DNA of 27,357 nucleotides from a virus, in IMG/VR virus record IMGVR_UViG_3300050020_000068, positions 1 through 27,357 of that record, one strand, 5' to 3'. The translations under genes were made by a program, and so were the position numbers. Positions 7,505 to 14,336 of the stretch are shown here, in pieces. Positions within the stretch are counted from its first letter, which is position 1. Every line of letters starts with the position of its first letter. Below the pieces are notes generated by a model. It saw nothing but the letters and a program-made list of their open reading frames with translations, did not search any database and had not been told where the DNA came from.

Positions 7505-8520
7505 GAGAAGCCTCCTGAAAAGCTTTGCGGCTGTCTGGATTGCGTCAGAGCTTGTAGGGCCGGGTTGGTCTGGTTAGTGTTGGCCTGAGTGTCTCCGGTG
7601 ATCGGATTTACTGCGGCAGAGTATCCCAGAGCAGAGTCCGTGCCGCTGAGAGTCGAAGTGTTGGTCTGGTTGTAGCCGAGAGGGTTATAACCCCCGATCC
7701 CCCCGGTAGCCTGGTTGATACCGTTGTCAGAGGCCGTCGGAGTGTTGCCAGTCGGATAGGTGAAGAAATTGGAGGACGTGTCCGTGGGCGCGGAAGGCTG
7801 GCCCGCGAAGGTTCCCAGGTTCGGATTGGGATTGCCAGCCGTGAGGCCAGGGGGCTCATTCTGGTAGAAATGAAAGCCCTGTCCTGCGGTTGAGTTGTCT
7901 GACACCCCAGAGAGGCTCCCCGCGCTCCCATTGTTGCCATAGAGGAAGGTTAGCGGCGTTCCCATGCCCTGCGGCGTCATTGAGGGCGTGGCGGGGCTTG
8001 TAGGCTGTCCCTGGGCGTCATAAGATTGAGTTCCGGTAGGCCCTGCGGCTGTCTCCGTATGGGGCTTGAAATTAGGGTCCGTGTACTGAGTGTAAGCATC
8101 TACCCCGTTAGGGCTGGAAGCGTCGGGGGTTCCGATGCCTTGCTTGGCGAGGGCGGCATAGGACGCGCCCTGCGTATAGTCAACCCCGTTGATAGTCGGG
8201 TCGCCGTTGCCGGGAGTCCCCGCCAGGGAGTTGGTCTGCGCGGAACCGTATGAAACAGCCTTTCCGCCAGGGTTTGACGCGGCTAGGGCCTCGCCGTAAT
8301 TGCCGTAGTAGAAATAGTCGGAGTTTCCAGCGGAGGAAGGGTCCGGGTTGTAGTTCGCGCCGAAATCAATATATCCGTCCTGATTGAAACCGGAGGTCGC
8401 GGCGGGATTGAACGGAACGGGAGCATAGTACGCTCCACCGTTGAGGGTTCCCTGTAACGACTGGTATCCAAGGTCGCCAGTGTTCAGGCCCGTTAGTGCG
8501 TCGTATCCCGGCTGCTGAAT
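7501..8520 (-). CDS. Asn/Gly/Thr/Tyr-rich low-complexity head-module protein; start probably AUU
   Basis: The frame is open from a TGA at 8550 down to the stop at 7501. It has ATG codons only from 7980 on, but its character is uniform upstream of that: the segment 8520-7981 reads IQQPGYDALTGLNTGDLGYQ onward, with many Tyr, Asn, Gly and Pro. The only strong ribosome-binding site is GGGAGG at 8532-8527, six bases before an ATT at 8520-8518, giving 339 aa. AUU starts are rare but known (for example infC). Alternatives are a +1 slip or a one-base error in the T6 run, which would join it to an ATG at 8554, or a start at 7980 (159 aa). The stop overlaps the next gene's GTG. Function is unknown; composition suggests a flexible structural protein. 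Confidence 0.6.
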   Translation of the reverse strand: MQQPGYDALTGLNTGDLGYQSLQGTLNGGAYYAPVPFNPAATSGFNQDGYIDFGANYNPDPSSAGNSDYFYYGNYGEALAASNPGGKAVSYGSAQTNSLAGTPGNGDPTINGVDYTQGASYAALAKQGIGTPDASSPNGVDAYTQYTDPNFKPHTETAAGPTGTQSYDAQGQPTSPATPSMTPQGMGTPLTFLYGNNGSAGSLSGVSDNSTAGQGFHFYQNEPPGLTAGNPNPNLGTFAGQPSAPTDTSSNFFTYPTGNTPTASDNGINQATGGIGGYNPLGYNQTNTSTLSGTDSALGYSAAVNPITGDTQANTNQTNPALQALTQSRQPQSFSGGFS

Positions 8521-8551
8521 AAAAAACCTCCCGATGATCTTGGGAGGGTTT
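8521..8551 (-). terminator. Rho-independent terminator/attenuator that also carries the next gene's ribosome-binding site
   Basis: On the minus strand CCTCCC (8547-8542) pairs with GGGAGG (8532-8527) around a nine-base loop. The flanking AAA (8551-8549) can pair with part of the T run past a one-base bulge, and six T follow (8526-8521). This is a textbook intrinsic terminator for the two-gene unit that starts at the promoter 9055-9083. The same GGGAGG is the only good Shine-Dalgarno for the downstream protein, so the hairpin may also hide that site until opened. Confidence 0.7.
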
Positions 8552-8597
8552 CATGCCCTTACCGCGTCAGCTATAACGAAAAACGGATACTTCGGTA

Positions 8598-8768
8598 CTA
8601 ATCGAACGTCGTGCTTTCGATCTTTGCGAGATACCCTTGGGAGAAGTGGAGTCTGATTGACCCGTTCACCTTCTCGTCAAAAAATTGCTTCGTCTTTTGG
8701 TCGAACAGCTTAACGAGGTCTTTCTTTTCCCCGGCGGACATAATCACGATCAACCGGGAGTCATTCAT
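8598..8768 (-). CDS. Hypothetical 56-aa charged protein
   Basis: The sequence runs MNDSRLIVIMSAGEKKDLVK to YLAKIESTTFD. The ATG shares a base with the TAA of the zinc-ribbon gene (TAATG), a strong argument that it is a real coupled gene. It is mixed-charge with a hydrophobic start (LIVIMS) and several Lys/Asp pairs, consistent with a small globular protein. I do not recognise it. It is the second and last gene of the short unit between the promoter at 9055-9083 and the terminator at 8521-8551. Confidence 0.62.
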   Translation of the reverse strand: MNDSRLIVIMSAGEKKDLVKLFDQKTKQFFDEKVNGSIRLHFSQGYLAKIESTTFD

Positions 8769-9046
8769 TAGAAGCGGTCCCGGCTACCATGCCGCTTGTC
8801 TCCGACTTCCTTCAACCCGTTCGCTTTCATCACTTCGGCCTTGTGGGAACGTGAGGTTATCATGGTTCCGTGAGGGGCCTTGACTGGATCGGTGATGTTA
8901 GAGTCGAGGTATGCGCCTTTCTTCTGATCGAAGAACACATCCGCAAACGTGATCTTGCCGAGATTTCCGCATCGGTCGCAAGAGTCCTTACCCTGAGAGT
9001 ACGAAAGACGAGTCGCGGACTTGTTGCCGCAAGAGTCGCAGGTCAT
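8768..9046 (-). CDS. Small zinc-ribbon protein
   Basis: A 92-aa protein starting MTCDSCGNKSATRLSYSQGK. Two CxxC pairs (C3/C6 and C23/C26) form a zinc ribbon. The rest is Lys/His/Arg-rich and ends EVGDKRHGSRDRF, which could favour nucleic-acid contact. It starts eight bases after a strong -10 element, with no Shine-Dalgarno and no other Met near the N-terminus, so its mRNA is probably leaderless. The promoter lies directly behind the portal stop, so this gene can be expressed separately from the head genes. Role is unknown. Confidence 0.75.
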   Translation of the reverse strand: MTCDSCGNKSATRLSYSQGKDSCDRCGNLGKITFADVFFDQKKGAYLDSNITDPVKAPHGTMITSRSHKAEVMKANGLKEVGDKRHGSRDRF

Positions 9047-9054
9047 TGCGGAGT

Positions 9055-9083
9055 AGTGTACATTGGATGACTATTGCTGTCAA
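9055..9083 (-). promoter_or_regulatory. Sigma70-type promoter for the zinc-ribbon gene (probable leaderless start)
   Basis: The -35 element is TTGACA (9083-9078), followed by GC; the spacer is 17 bases and the -10 element is TACACT (9060-9055). The ATG at 9046 begins eight bases after the -10, so the transcription start should fall on or next to the AUG. The block CTTGACAGC is identical in the promoters at 14791-14819 and 18986-19015. Confidence 0.75.
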
Positions 9084-9086
9084 GAC

Positions 9087-10901
9087 TCATTGTGCCGCCA
9101 TGCTAGGAGGCGGGAGAGGCCCGGCATTAGCCCCGCCCTGCGGATGAGGTCTAGCCGGGGGGCCGCTGTGGTGTACATGATGCTGGACAGGATGCGGCGG
9201 CGGTCCCTGCGGTTGCTTTGGGGCCATCGCGGCCTGTTGCTGGGCCTGTTTCTCCATCGCTTCCTGTTCGTCGCAAGCGACTTCAAGTTCTGCTATGTCC
9301 AGTTCTCGCAGTAGAGCCTTCCTGACCGCGTTGCCGATGGGAGAGCCGGGGACGATACCCATGGCCTGACCTTTTTCGAGAGTCGTATCGAGCAATCGAA
9401 TCTTGTTCTCTCGGTTCAGCGGGAGAGTCGATCCGGCCTTAGCCTCTACCTCAAACTCTCCTTTGATGGATTCCTTCGTGAACTTGATTCCGGTTTGGTC
9501 AATCGTGACGCCGGGGATGCTCTGGAACTGAGCGACGATCTGCTCCGGCTTCATTCCGGTAATGCGGACGTACTTCGGGATATCTTGGAACTGCTTGACC
9601 AAGGAAATATACTTATCCGTTATTTCCTCCAAGAAGTCCTCAAGCGTATCTTGCTTTGAGTTCTGCCGGACTGAGGTCCCCTGGTTCTGCTCTTGAAGCT
9701 GATATTTTGTGGTCTTGGCGTTCGTCTTGGGCGGGGCTCCACGGTCCAAGTCTGACTGACCAATCACGGCGTCCATGTCGGACTGTAGGAAATTGTCGAT
9801 GGCGAAAATCTCTTGCTGTAGGGCCGCGTACTCGATAGGGGCGGGAGGTGCTGACCCTTTCCGACGCTGAATTACCGCGCCGTCAACGCCTTGAGAGAAC
9901 TTCTCCATCTCTTCTTTCGTGACCGCGCCTTCCTCAACGGAAAGCTGACGGCCCCACCGCTTGATGTGATTGAGTTGCGCGGCCCTTAGCTTGATCCTCT
10001 CTAAAATCTGAGGCTCAATCAGGAAAACGTCCGAGATTGGATAGGGCTTGTTATTGACGCGGTTGAAAGCCAGCATCGAGTAATTGAGTCCTGACATTTC
10101 GTACTTGTAGTCATCTTCCCGCAAGTATTTGTCGGACTGGTCGCAAACGCAGTAAACCTTCTTCGTGTCGAGGTCCGTGATTTCCCAAAACTCAAACAGT
10201 TCGGAATCATCCCCCTCGGCTTGCTGCTCGTCCTTATTCTTGTCCTGAGCGTCCTTGCTGTCCCGGCTCTTGACGTTTGAATCAAGTCGCCCGGTATTGG
10301 TGTAATTGTGGTCCCTCTTCATCTCGTCCAGCGGCTTTACGATGCGATGGGCAATCCAGCGACAGTCATAGGGCGGCATCTTCGACATGGCCGTGTCGAA
10401 AACGATATCCTCCCACGGGACGTAGGACATGAAAATTTCTTCGTTCTTGATGTACTCGGCTGGCTCAGTTCCCGGCTCTGACAAACGCTGTCCAGTCTCC
10501 GAGACATAACCAAGCTTGATCCAACCGTGGGCCACTACCAGGGCGTCAATCAACGTCTGCTTGATGCTCCGTTTCACCTTGAGGGACTTAAAGGCGTAGT
10601 TGGTATCAAGCTCCATGATCCGAGCGGCCCCGATAGACTCCTTCCCCTTGGGGTTGATCGTCATGTGCGGGTCGCGGAAATAGATACGGCTTGAAGCGGT
10701 GTCAACGTAGCCGAAAACGAGGTTGATGGGCGGGGCCTGAGTGCCGCCTACTTTTACGTCGTACTCGCCAGAGTATTCCTTTTCAAGTCGCGCCCACTCC
10801 TGCCGCTTCTTTTCCTTGTCGCGGTAGCGCAGGGAACGCTTAATTCTCTCCATCCAGACTCGGGCCGTTACGCGCTTGTCGTCCTTCTCTTTATCGGCCA
10901 T
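9087..10901 (-). CDS. Portal protein
   Basis: A 604-aa protein of typical portal length, between terminase and scaffold/capsid. It starts MADKEKDDKRVTARVWMERI after a GAGGAG ribosome-binding site. The helical, charged N-terminus (SLRYRDKEKKRQEWARLEKE), the VFGYVDTASSRIYFRDP segment, the middle with VPWEDIVFD and the long helical part near QEIFAIDNFLQSDMDAVIGQ to LEEITDKYISLVKQF match portals of podovirus- and siphovirus-like phages. It should form the dodecameric DNA gate at one vertex. The last ~50 residues are unusual: Gln/Pro/His-rich (HPVQHHVHHSG), probably disordered. No frameshift is seen. Confidence 0.85.
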   Translation of the reverse strand: MADKEKDDKRVTARVWMERIKRSLRYRDKEKKRQEWARLEKEYSGEYDVKVGGTQAPPINLVFGYVDTASSRIYFRDPHMTINPKGKESIGAARIMELDTNYAFKSLKVKRSIKQTLIDALVVAHGWIKLGYVSETGQRLSEPGTEPAEYIKNEEIFMSYVPWEDIVFDTAMSKMPPYDCRWIAHRIVKPLDEMKRDHNYTNTGRLDSNVKSRDSKDAQDKNKDEQQAEGDDSELFEFWEITDLDTKKVYCVCDQSDKYLREDDYKYEMSGLNYSMLAFNRVNNKPYPISDVFLIEPQILERIKLRAAQLNHIKRWGRQLSVEEGAVTKEEMEKFSQGVDGAVIQRRKGSAPPAPIEYAALQQEIFAIDNFLQSDMDAVIGQSDLDRGAPPKTNAKTTKYQLQEQNQGTSVRQNSKQDTLEDFLEEITDKYISLVKQFQDIPKYVRITGMKPEQIVAQFQSIPGVTIDQTGIKFTKESIKGEFEVEAKAGSTLPLNRENKIRLLDTTLEKGQAMGIVPGSPIGNAVRKALLRELDIAELEVACDEQEAMEKQAQQQAAMAPKQPQGPPPHPVQHHVHHSGPPARPHPQGGANAGPLPPPSMAAQ

Positions 10902-10989
10902 GGCGCAAGCTCCTCATTCCCAAGACCCAAACAGGCAACGCCACTCCGAGTAAGAAACCGCAACAGAAAGAGATTCTAACGGGGTCCAT
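10891..10989 (-). CDS. Tiny single-pass membrane protein (32 aa)
   Basis: The start MDPVRISFCCGFLLGVALPV is followed by WVLGMRSLRHGR. Nearly the whole middle is one hydrophobic segment, and the C-terminus is basic, suggesting an inner-membrane protein with a cytoplasmic tail. The ATG shares a base with the stop of the 20-aa gene before it (TAATG), and its end overlaps the portal start by 11 bases. Such a small membrane protein might be a holin-like or regulatory peptide; nothing decides this. Moderate confidence because of its size. Confidence 0.45.
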   Translation of the reverse strand: MDPVRISFCCGFLLGVALPVWVLGMRSLRHGR

Positions 10990-11051
10990 TAGTCCCACGC
11001 CCTTCGCCCGGTACAAACATCGCAACCGCACCCAGGTCTAGGAATTGTCAT
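10989..11051 (-). CDS. Possible 20-aa Cys-rich microprotein
   Basis: The whole protein is MTIPRPGCGCDVCTGRRAWD. GAGG lies five bases before the ATG, the ATG overlaps the TAA of the acidic 37-aa frame (TAATG), and its own TAA overlaps the next ATG. The CxCxxC core resembles short metal-binding knots, and a similar CKCEVC occurs in the 48-aa protein at 25698-25844. Very short, so it could be a translated linker that couples its neighbours. Confidence 0.35.
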   Translation of the reverse strand: MTIPRPGCGCDVCTGRRAWD

Positions 11052-11313
11052 TAGTCCTCAAGACAGTCGTCAATCTCGTAGTCATCATCTTCGTCCTCGT
11101 CGGGGAGGACTTCGGCGCGGTCGATAGGGCGCGGGCATGAGATAGTTCCTTCTTCAAACCGCATACCACTTCTCGCCAATACTCAACCGTCCTAGCGGCA
11201 GACTCGGCTCCACAGTTGCAGTTGGGCCAATGCCTGTTTTCTCTCTTGTACTTAGCAGAGGCTTTGAAGCCGCCGAAAGGGCAAAGTTTTGAATGCTCAT
11301 TCTTCTCGCCCAA
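11038..11313 (-). CDS. Small Cys/His-containing protein (91 aa, TTG start)
   Basis: It starts at TTG 11313 (MGEKNEHSKLCPFGGFKASA) with GGGG eight bases upstream, and overlaps the end of the ATP-grasp gene by 17 bases. CPFGG followed by NCNCGAESAARTVEYWREV resembles the small 'restriction alleviation protein Lar'-like zinc ribbons (CPFCGG...CxxCG...A...W), although one expected Cys is replaced by Gly. The first ~60 residues look protein-like. The tail (SSPTRTKMMTTRLTTVLRTN) looks like a shadow of the strongly acidic frame 11051-11164. Either the genes overlap or a frameshift joins the two. Confidence 0.5.
   Translation of the reverse strand: MGEKNEHSKLCPFGGFKASAKYKRENRHWPNCNCGAESAARTVEYWREVVCGLKKELSHARALSTAPKSSPTRTKMMTTRLTTVLRTNDNS
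11051..11164 (-). CDS. Small acidic protein (37 aa) overlapping the Cys protein in another frame
   Basis: It starts MRFEEGTISCPRPIDRAEVL and ends in a run of Asp/Glu (DEDEDDDYEIDD) before CLED. Its TAA overlaps the ATG of the 20-aa frame. The acidic tail and codon choice look far more like real coding than the same DNA read in the 11038-11313 frame. It may be an independent overlapping gene, or the true C-terminus of the Cys protein reached by a -1 shift. No strong ribosome-binding site precedes the ATG. Confidence 0.45.
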   Translation of the reverse strand: MRFEEGTISCPRPIDRAEVLPDEDEDDDYEIDDCLED

Positions 11314-12625
11314 GATTATAGCCCCATTTCTTCAACTTTTGTAAATCTTCTTTACACCTGTTGCCAATGTCCGTTCGGTAGAACACGCCGGGGAAGAAAA
11401 CTTGCGGGATGATATCTTGATAGACCATCTTCTGAGCTTCGGCCAACGTCTTACCGCGCCCCGTCGCCACAAGAGGCAAGCACCCGTTGGTCATAAACCG
11501 ATCTTTCTTATGAGACACGTTGTAAAGGTGAAGATGCTCGATATTCTTCGGCGTAAGACCTTGGAGCAAGTGACCGTCGCTCCGTTCGTGTCCTTCTGTG
11601 TCGTAGAACGGGTATCCCTCCCCAACCAGTAGAACGCCAACGGCCCAATCGGTTGAGAACTTGGCTTTAGACTTCGTTCCGGTAGCAATGTCATGGAGCA
11701 ATTCCCCCCACGGTGAATCGTGAAGCTCTTGCTCGATGTAACTGGACGGATATCCAAGTCGAGGGGTAAACTCAAGCGGCCAAATCCCTTCCTCGTCAAC
11801 GATGGTGTTTACGTCTATTTGTCCCCGAAAATCGAAATCTCGAAGGAACTGCCCCATCTTGCCCACTGTCTCTTTCCAAAACTTGTTTTCGTCACCGTAG
11901 AACATGGCGGTTCCCATCTCTCCGGTATTGAAGCCCAACTCCCCGGTTGCAATTCGCTTGTGTTCGTAATTATAGTTAGGGGGTCCAACAAAGTCCTTTC
12001 CGTTGAACCAGGAGCTTGCGGCGACTTCGACGCCTTTCTTTCTTTCTTCAATCTCGATCTTCGCAATCTTCCCCGAATTGGGCCGCTCCGGTAGAGTCTC
12101 TAGCCAGCCTATCGCGTCGGAATTGTCGTCGTAGTTCCCGACATATGTCTTTTCCGAACCGCTGCCCTGAATCTCTGGCTTGATGACGTGGGGGACCTTG
12201 TGCTGTTTCAGGTGAGCGATTGCCTGGGCCATGTCCGAGAACTGTAGAGACTCGATGGGCTTGCCAATCTTTAGCTTCTCCATGATCTCATGGCTAAAGC
12301 TCCGATCCTTCTCTAGCGTCGTCGCAAATTTTGAAGCAACAATGTTCTTCCCGCCGAAACTCCCGTCACGGTAAGCCATCCCGAATGCGGGTTTTTTTGC
12401 TTTGAGGATAAATGAACTGATATCGTCCATTCCCGTATCATCGAGAACGGCGTAATCACACCATCCCACTCCCGCCCGCCAGTTCTTTTCTTTTTCAATG
12501 AGTCCGTCCAGGTTGGATGATTCGTCTTTCTCAACAACGTGATACTTAACGTCGTGTCCTTCCATGGCGAGACGTAGAGCTAGGTCTCCCGCGCCGGATT
12601 CTTTGCTGACAAATAGGATTTTCAC
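11297..12625 (-). CDS. PurD-like ATP-grasp ligase
   Basis: A 442-aa protein starting at GTG 12625 (MKILFVSKESGAGDLALRLA), overlapping the upstream stop (GTGA). Its layout follows phosphoribosylamine-glycine ligase: a Rossmann-like N-domain, then the ATP-grasp (HVIKPE at 146-151, GVEVAAS at 198-204). The PurD-like signature is HKR at 222-224 with NTGEMG at 233-238, and the metal/ADP-binding part is EFTPRLGYPSSYIEQ at 285-299. PurD usually has NTGGMG and ExNxRFGDPExQ, so the site is altered. It could make glycinamide ribonucleotide or use another carboxylate and amine. No other purine gene is nearby, and its operon holds exported proteins, so a role outside purine synthesis is plausible. Confidence 0.8.
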   Translation of the reverse strand: MKILFVSKESGAGDLALRLAMEGHDVKYHVVEKDESSNLDGLIEKEKNWRAGVGWCDYAVLDDTGMDDISSFILKAKKPAFGMAYRDGSFGGKNIVASKFATTLEKDRSFSHEIMEKLKIGKPIESLQFSDMAQAIAHLKQHKVPHVIKPEIQGSGSEKTYVGNYDDNSDAIGWLETLPERPNSGKIAKIEIEERKKGVEVAASSWFNGKDFVGPPNYNYEHKRIATGELGFNTGEMGTAMFYGDENKFWKETVGKMGQFLRDFDFRGQIDVNTIVDEEGIWPLEFTPRLGYPSSYIEQELHDSPWGELLHDIATGTKSKAKFSTDWAVGVLLVGEGYPFYDTEGHERSDGHLLQGLTPKNIEHLHLYNVSHKKDRFMTNGCLPLVATGRGKTLAEAQKMVYQDIIPQVFFPGVFYRTDIGNRCKEDLQKLKKWGYNLGREE

Positions 12626-12738
12626 TTATTCCCCAAAGCCTCGATCCGTCCCTTGAGCGCGTCGTTCGTAACCCTGTACGATTGGATGGCGTCATAGGTT
12701 TCTGAGTCAAACGCCCTCAGTATCGGCTGGAAGTTCAC
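12622..12738 (-). CDS. Small helical protein (38 aa)
   Basis: It runs MNFQPILRAFDSETYDAIQS to LKGRIEALGNK. It starts at GTG 12738, overlapping the lipoprotein stop (GTGA), and its stop overlaps the GTG of the ATP-grasp gene (GTGA). A longer frame to 12858 runs through the lipoprotein gene and is rejected. The composition suggests one or two amphipathic helices. Overlaps on both sides argue for a real, coupled small gene; function is unknown. Confidence 0.55.
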   Translation of the reverse strand: MNFQPILRAFDSETYDAIQSYRVTNDALKGRIEALGNK

Positions 12739-13040
12739 TTCGCTACCCCATTTACGCCTATGTGGGAGAACGTATCGAGCAGACCCGACGAGCAGTACAT
12801 CGTCGTCATCGTGCATACGTCCCCATTGCAGGTGTACGTGTTGCACCCGTCGAACCAAGTTCGCGTCGTTCCGCTAACGTCGAGCTTCGTCTGCGGCTCA
12901 TGTCCGCATCCACCCGCGCCAATTCCCACGCACCCGCCGACAATCCTGATTGTGTCGTTAGGGCAGACGTACCTGACCTCAATGACGCGAGGCGCGCACC
13001 CGGAGGCGAGGAGCAGGAGGGCGGGGATTAGGGGTTTCAC
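12735..13040 (-). CDS. Cys-rich lipoprotein
   Basis: A 101-aa protein starting at GTG 13040 (MKPLIPALLLLASGCAPRVI). It has a short positive N-terminus, a hydrophobic core and the lipobox LASG|C with C15 as the lipid-bearing residue. After cleavage the mature part is rich in Cys (VCPN, GGCVGIGAGGCG, DGCNTYTCNGDVCTM), suggesting disulfides and an extracytoplasmic location. It is coupled to the exported protein upstream (TAAGTG) and to the 38-aa gene downstream. Known phage lipoproteins include Rz1 spanins and superinfection-exclusion or receptor-blocking proteins. This one is too Cys-rich and Pro-poor for a typical Rz1, so a surface role is the better guess. Confidence 0.75.
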   Translation of the reverse strand: MKPLIPALLLLASGCAPRVIEVRYVCPNDTIRIVGGCVGIGAGGCGHEPQTKLDVSGTTRTWFDGCNTYTCNGDVCTMTTMYCSSGLLDTFSHIGVNGVAK

Positions 13041-14336
13041 TTATTTATACCTCGCGCAAATGACTCGTGCAGTATTCCCGGTCAAACCCGCGCAAAGAAT
13101 AAACCACTCGCCACATGGCATTGACGAGCAGTTGGGAACGCTTATCAGGGTAGGGGCCGCACCGCCAGCGCAGTACCCTCCGCCTCCAGTCAGGTTCATT
13201 CCAGTCGGGCAATCTACAAGCACAGACGCAGAGCTTGCTGGGCTATTTTCAACGATGGTGGCCCCCATGCTCACGTTCCCGGCGAAAGTTGCCGATCCAG
13301 AAGTGACCGAGAAGCCGCTCGCGCCGCCGACAGATAAGGATGATCCGGTTCCGTCGATAAAGACAGTGGCGCTGGAAACGTTTAGGATGCGGGAATAGAG
13401 GTCCCCCGTCAGAAGGAAGCCGATATTCAGCTTGTTACTGTCGGACCCCGACAGAGATAGGGGTACCGCGTTCGCTCCGATCATGATGTTGTTAGACCCG
13501 GTAGTCGTGATCGTGTTGGTCTGGTATCCGAGGAACGTGTTGTTGTTCCCGGTCGTTACTAGCTCGCCCGACGCTTGCCCCTCGAACACATTGCCGTTGC
13601 CCGACGTGAGGTAGTAGCCCGCGAGCTGGCCGTTGATGGTATTACTACTTCCGCTCGTGATCGACCAGCACGCAACATGGCCAATGCAGTTGTTGTTGAT
13701 TCCGTTCGTGATGACAGGCCCCACTTCTGCTCCAACGAAGGTGTTTTGGAAAGCGGTCTGCGGCGGTTGAAGAGACGCGCCGGAACTTCCGGCCCAGAAG
13801 CCGATATATGTATTCGCATAGCCGGTGGTGTTTCCCCAGCCGGCCGCCGTCCCGATGAACACGTTGTAGTTTCCGGTGTTGTGGGACCCCGCGTTGACGC
13901 CAATGCCAAGGCTGCCGCCCTGGATGTTGCCGTCGGATACACGCGGCGTGGCCGGGAGCAGATTCAGGATTGTCGATCCCTGCATGGAATATCCCGTCGC
14001 GCTGCTGACATTGATCCCATTCGGCGAATTTATTCCGCTCGCCCCAATCGTCGTCCCCGTCGAAGTGATTGATGTGCCGGGGATGGTCACGCCCCCCGCC
14101 GTCAGCCCATACGCCACCGTCGCGCTCCCTCCGTGCACCGTGAACGAGGACGCTCCGACGGAGAAGGCGTTGCCGACGACGGTGACGGTACCAGAGAACA
14201 CGCTGGCACCGTTTATCGCGGTGTCGAAATACTGCCAATTCCCCGTTGTCCAGAGGTTTTCGTTTACGGTAGTGAGCGTCTGAGCCTTGGCCGATACCGA
14301 CAGAGACAGGATCGCGGCGACGAGAAGTTTTATCAT
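13041..14336 (-). CDS. Exported adhesin/fibre-like repeat protein
   Basis: A 431-aa protein starting MIKLLVAAILSLSVSAKAQT: a clean Sec signal with a likely cleavage after AKA. Residues ~45-120 are Gly/Ser/Thr/Val-rich beta repeats. Residues ~150-310 carry recurrent N-x-[FY]-[IL]-G motifs (NVFIGTAAG, NTYIGFWAG, NTFVGAEVG, NTFLGYQTN, NIMIGANA), resembling YadA-type trimeric head or beta-roll repeats. The C-terminal ~60 residues hold six Cys (CPTG, GGGYC, NCSSMPCG, FILC, VICARY) in the pattern of a small disulfide-bonded C-terminal domain seen in exported and fibre proteins. The signal peptide is odd for a tail fibre and suggests host-surface display or secretion. The ATG overlaps the previous stop (ATGA). 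Confidence 0.75.
   Translation of the reverse strand: MIKLLVAAILSLSVSAKAQTLTTVNENLWTTGNWQYFDTAINGASVFSGTVTVVGNAFSVGASSFTVHGGSATVAYGLTAGGVTIPGTSITSTGTTIGASGINSPNGINVSSATGYSMQGSTILNLLPATPRVSDGNIQGGSLGIGVNAGSHNTGNYNVFIGTAAGWGNTTGYANTYIGFWAGSSGASLQPPQTAFQNTFVGAEVGPVITNGINNNCIGHVACWSITSGSSNTINGQLAGYYLTSGNGNVFEGQASGELVTTGNNNTFLGYQTNTITTTGSNNIMIGANAVPLSLSGSDSNKLNIGFLLTGDLYSRILNVSSATVFIDGTGSSLSVGGASGFSVTSGSATFAGNVSMGATIVENSPASSASVLVDCPTGMNLTGGGGYCAGGAAPTLISVPNCSSMPCGEWFILCAGLTGNTARVICARYK

Noticed and set aside
11152-11299. 48-codon minus-strand frame starting MSIQNFALSAASKP with ATGA overlap
   Set aside because: It shares the coupling signal but its sequence is low in coding character, and the Cys/His frame over the same DNA looks more protein-like. 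It could still be real.
12760-13398. 212-codon plus-strand open frame
   Set aside because: Antisense to the lipoprotein and the exported protein, both of which have convincing signal sequences and overlapping starts.
13645-14238. 197-codon Arg/His-rich minus-strand frame
   Set aside because: Shadow of the exported repeat protein; no start signals and highly skewed composition.
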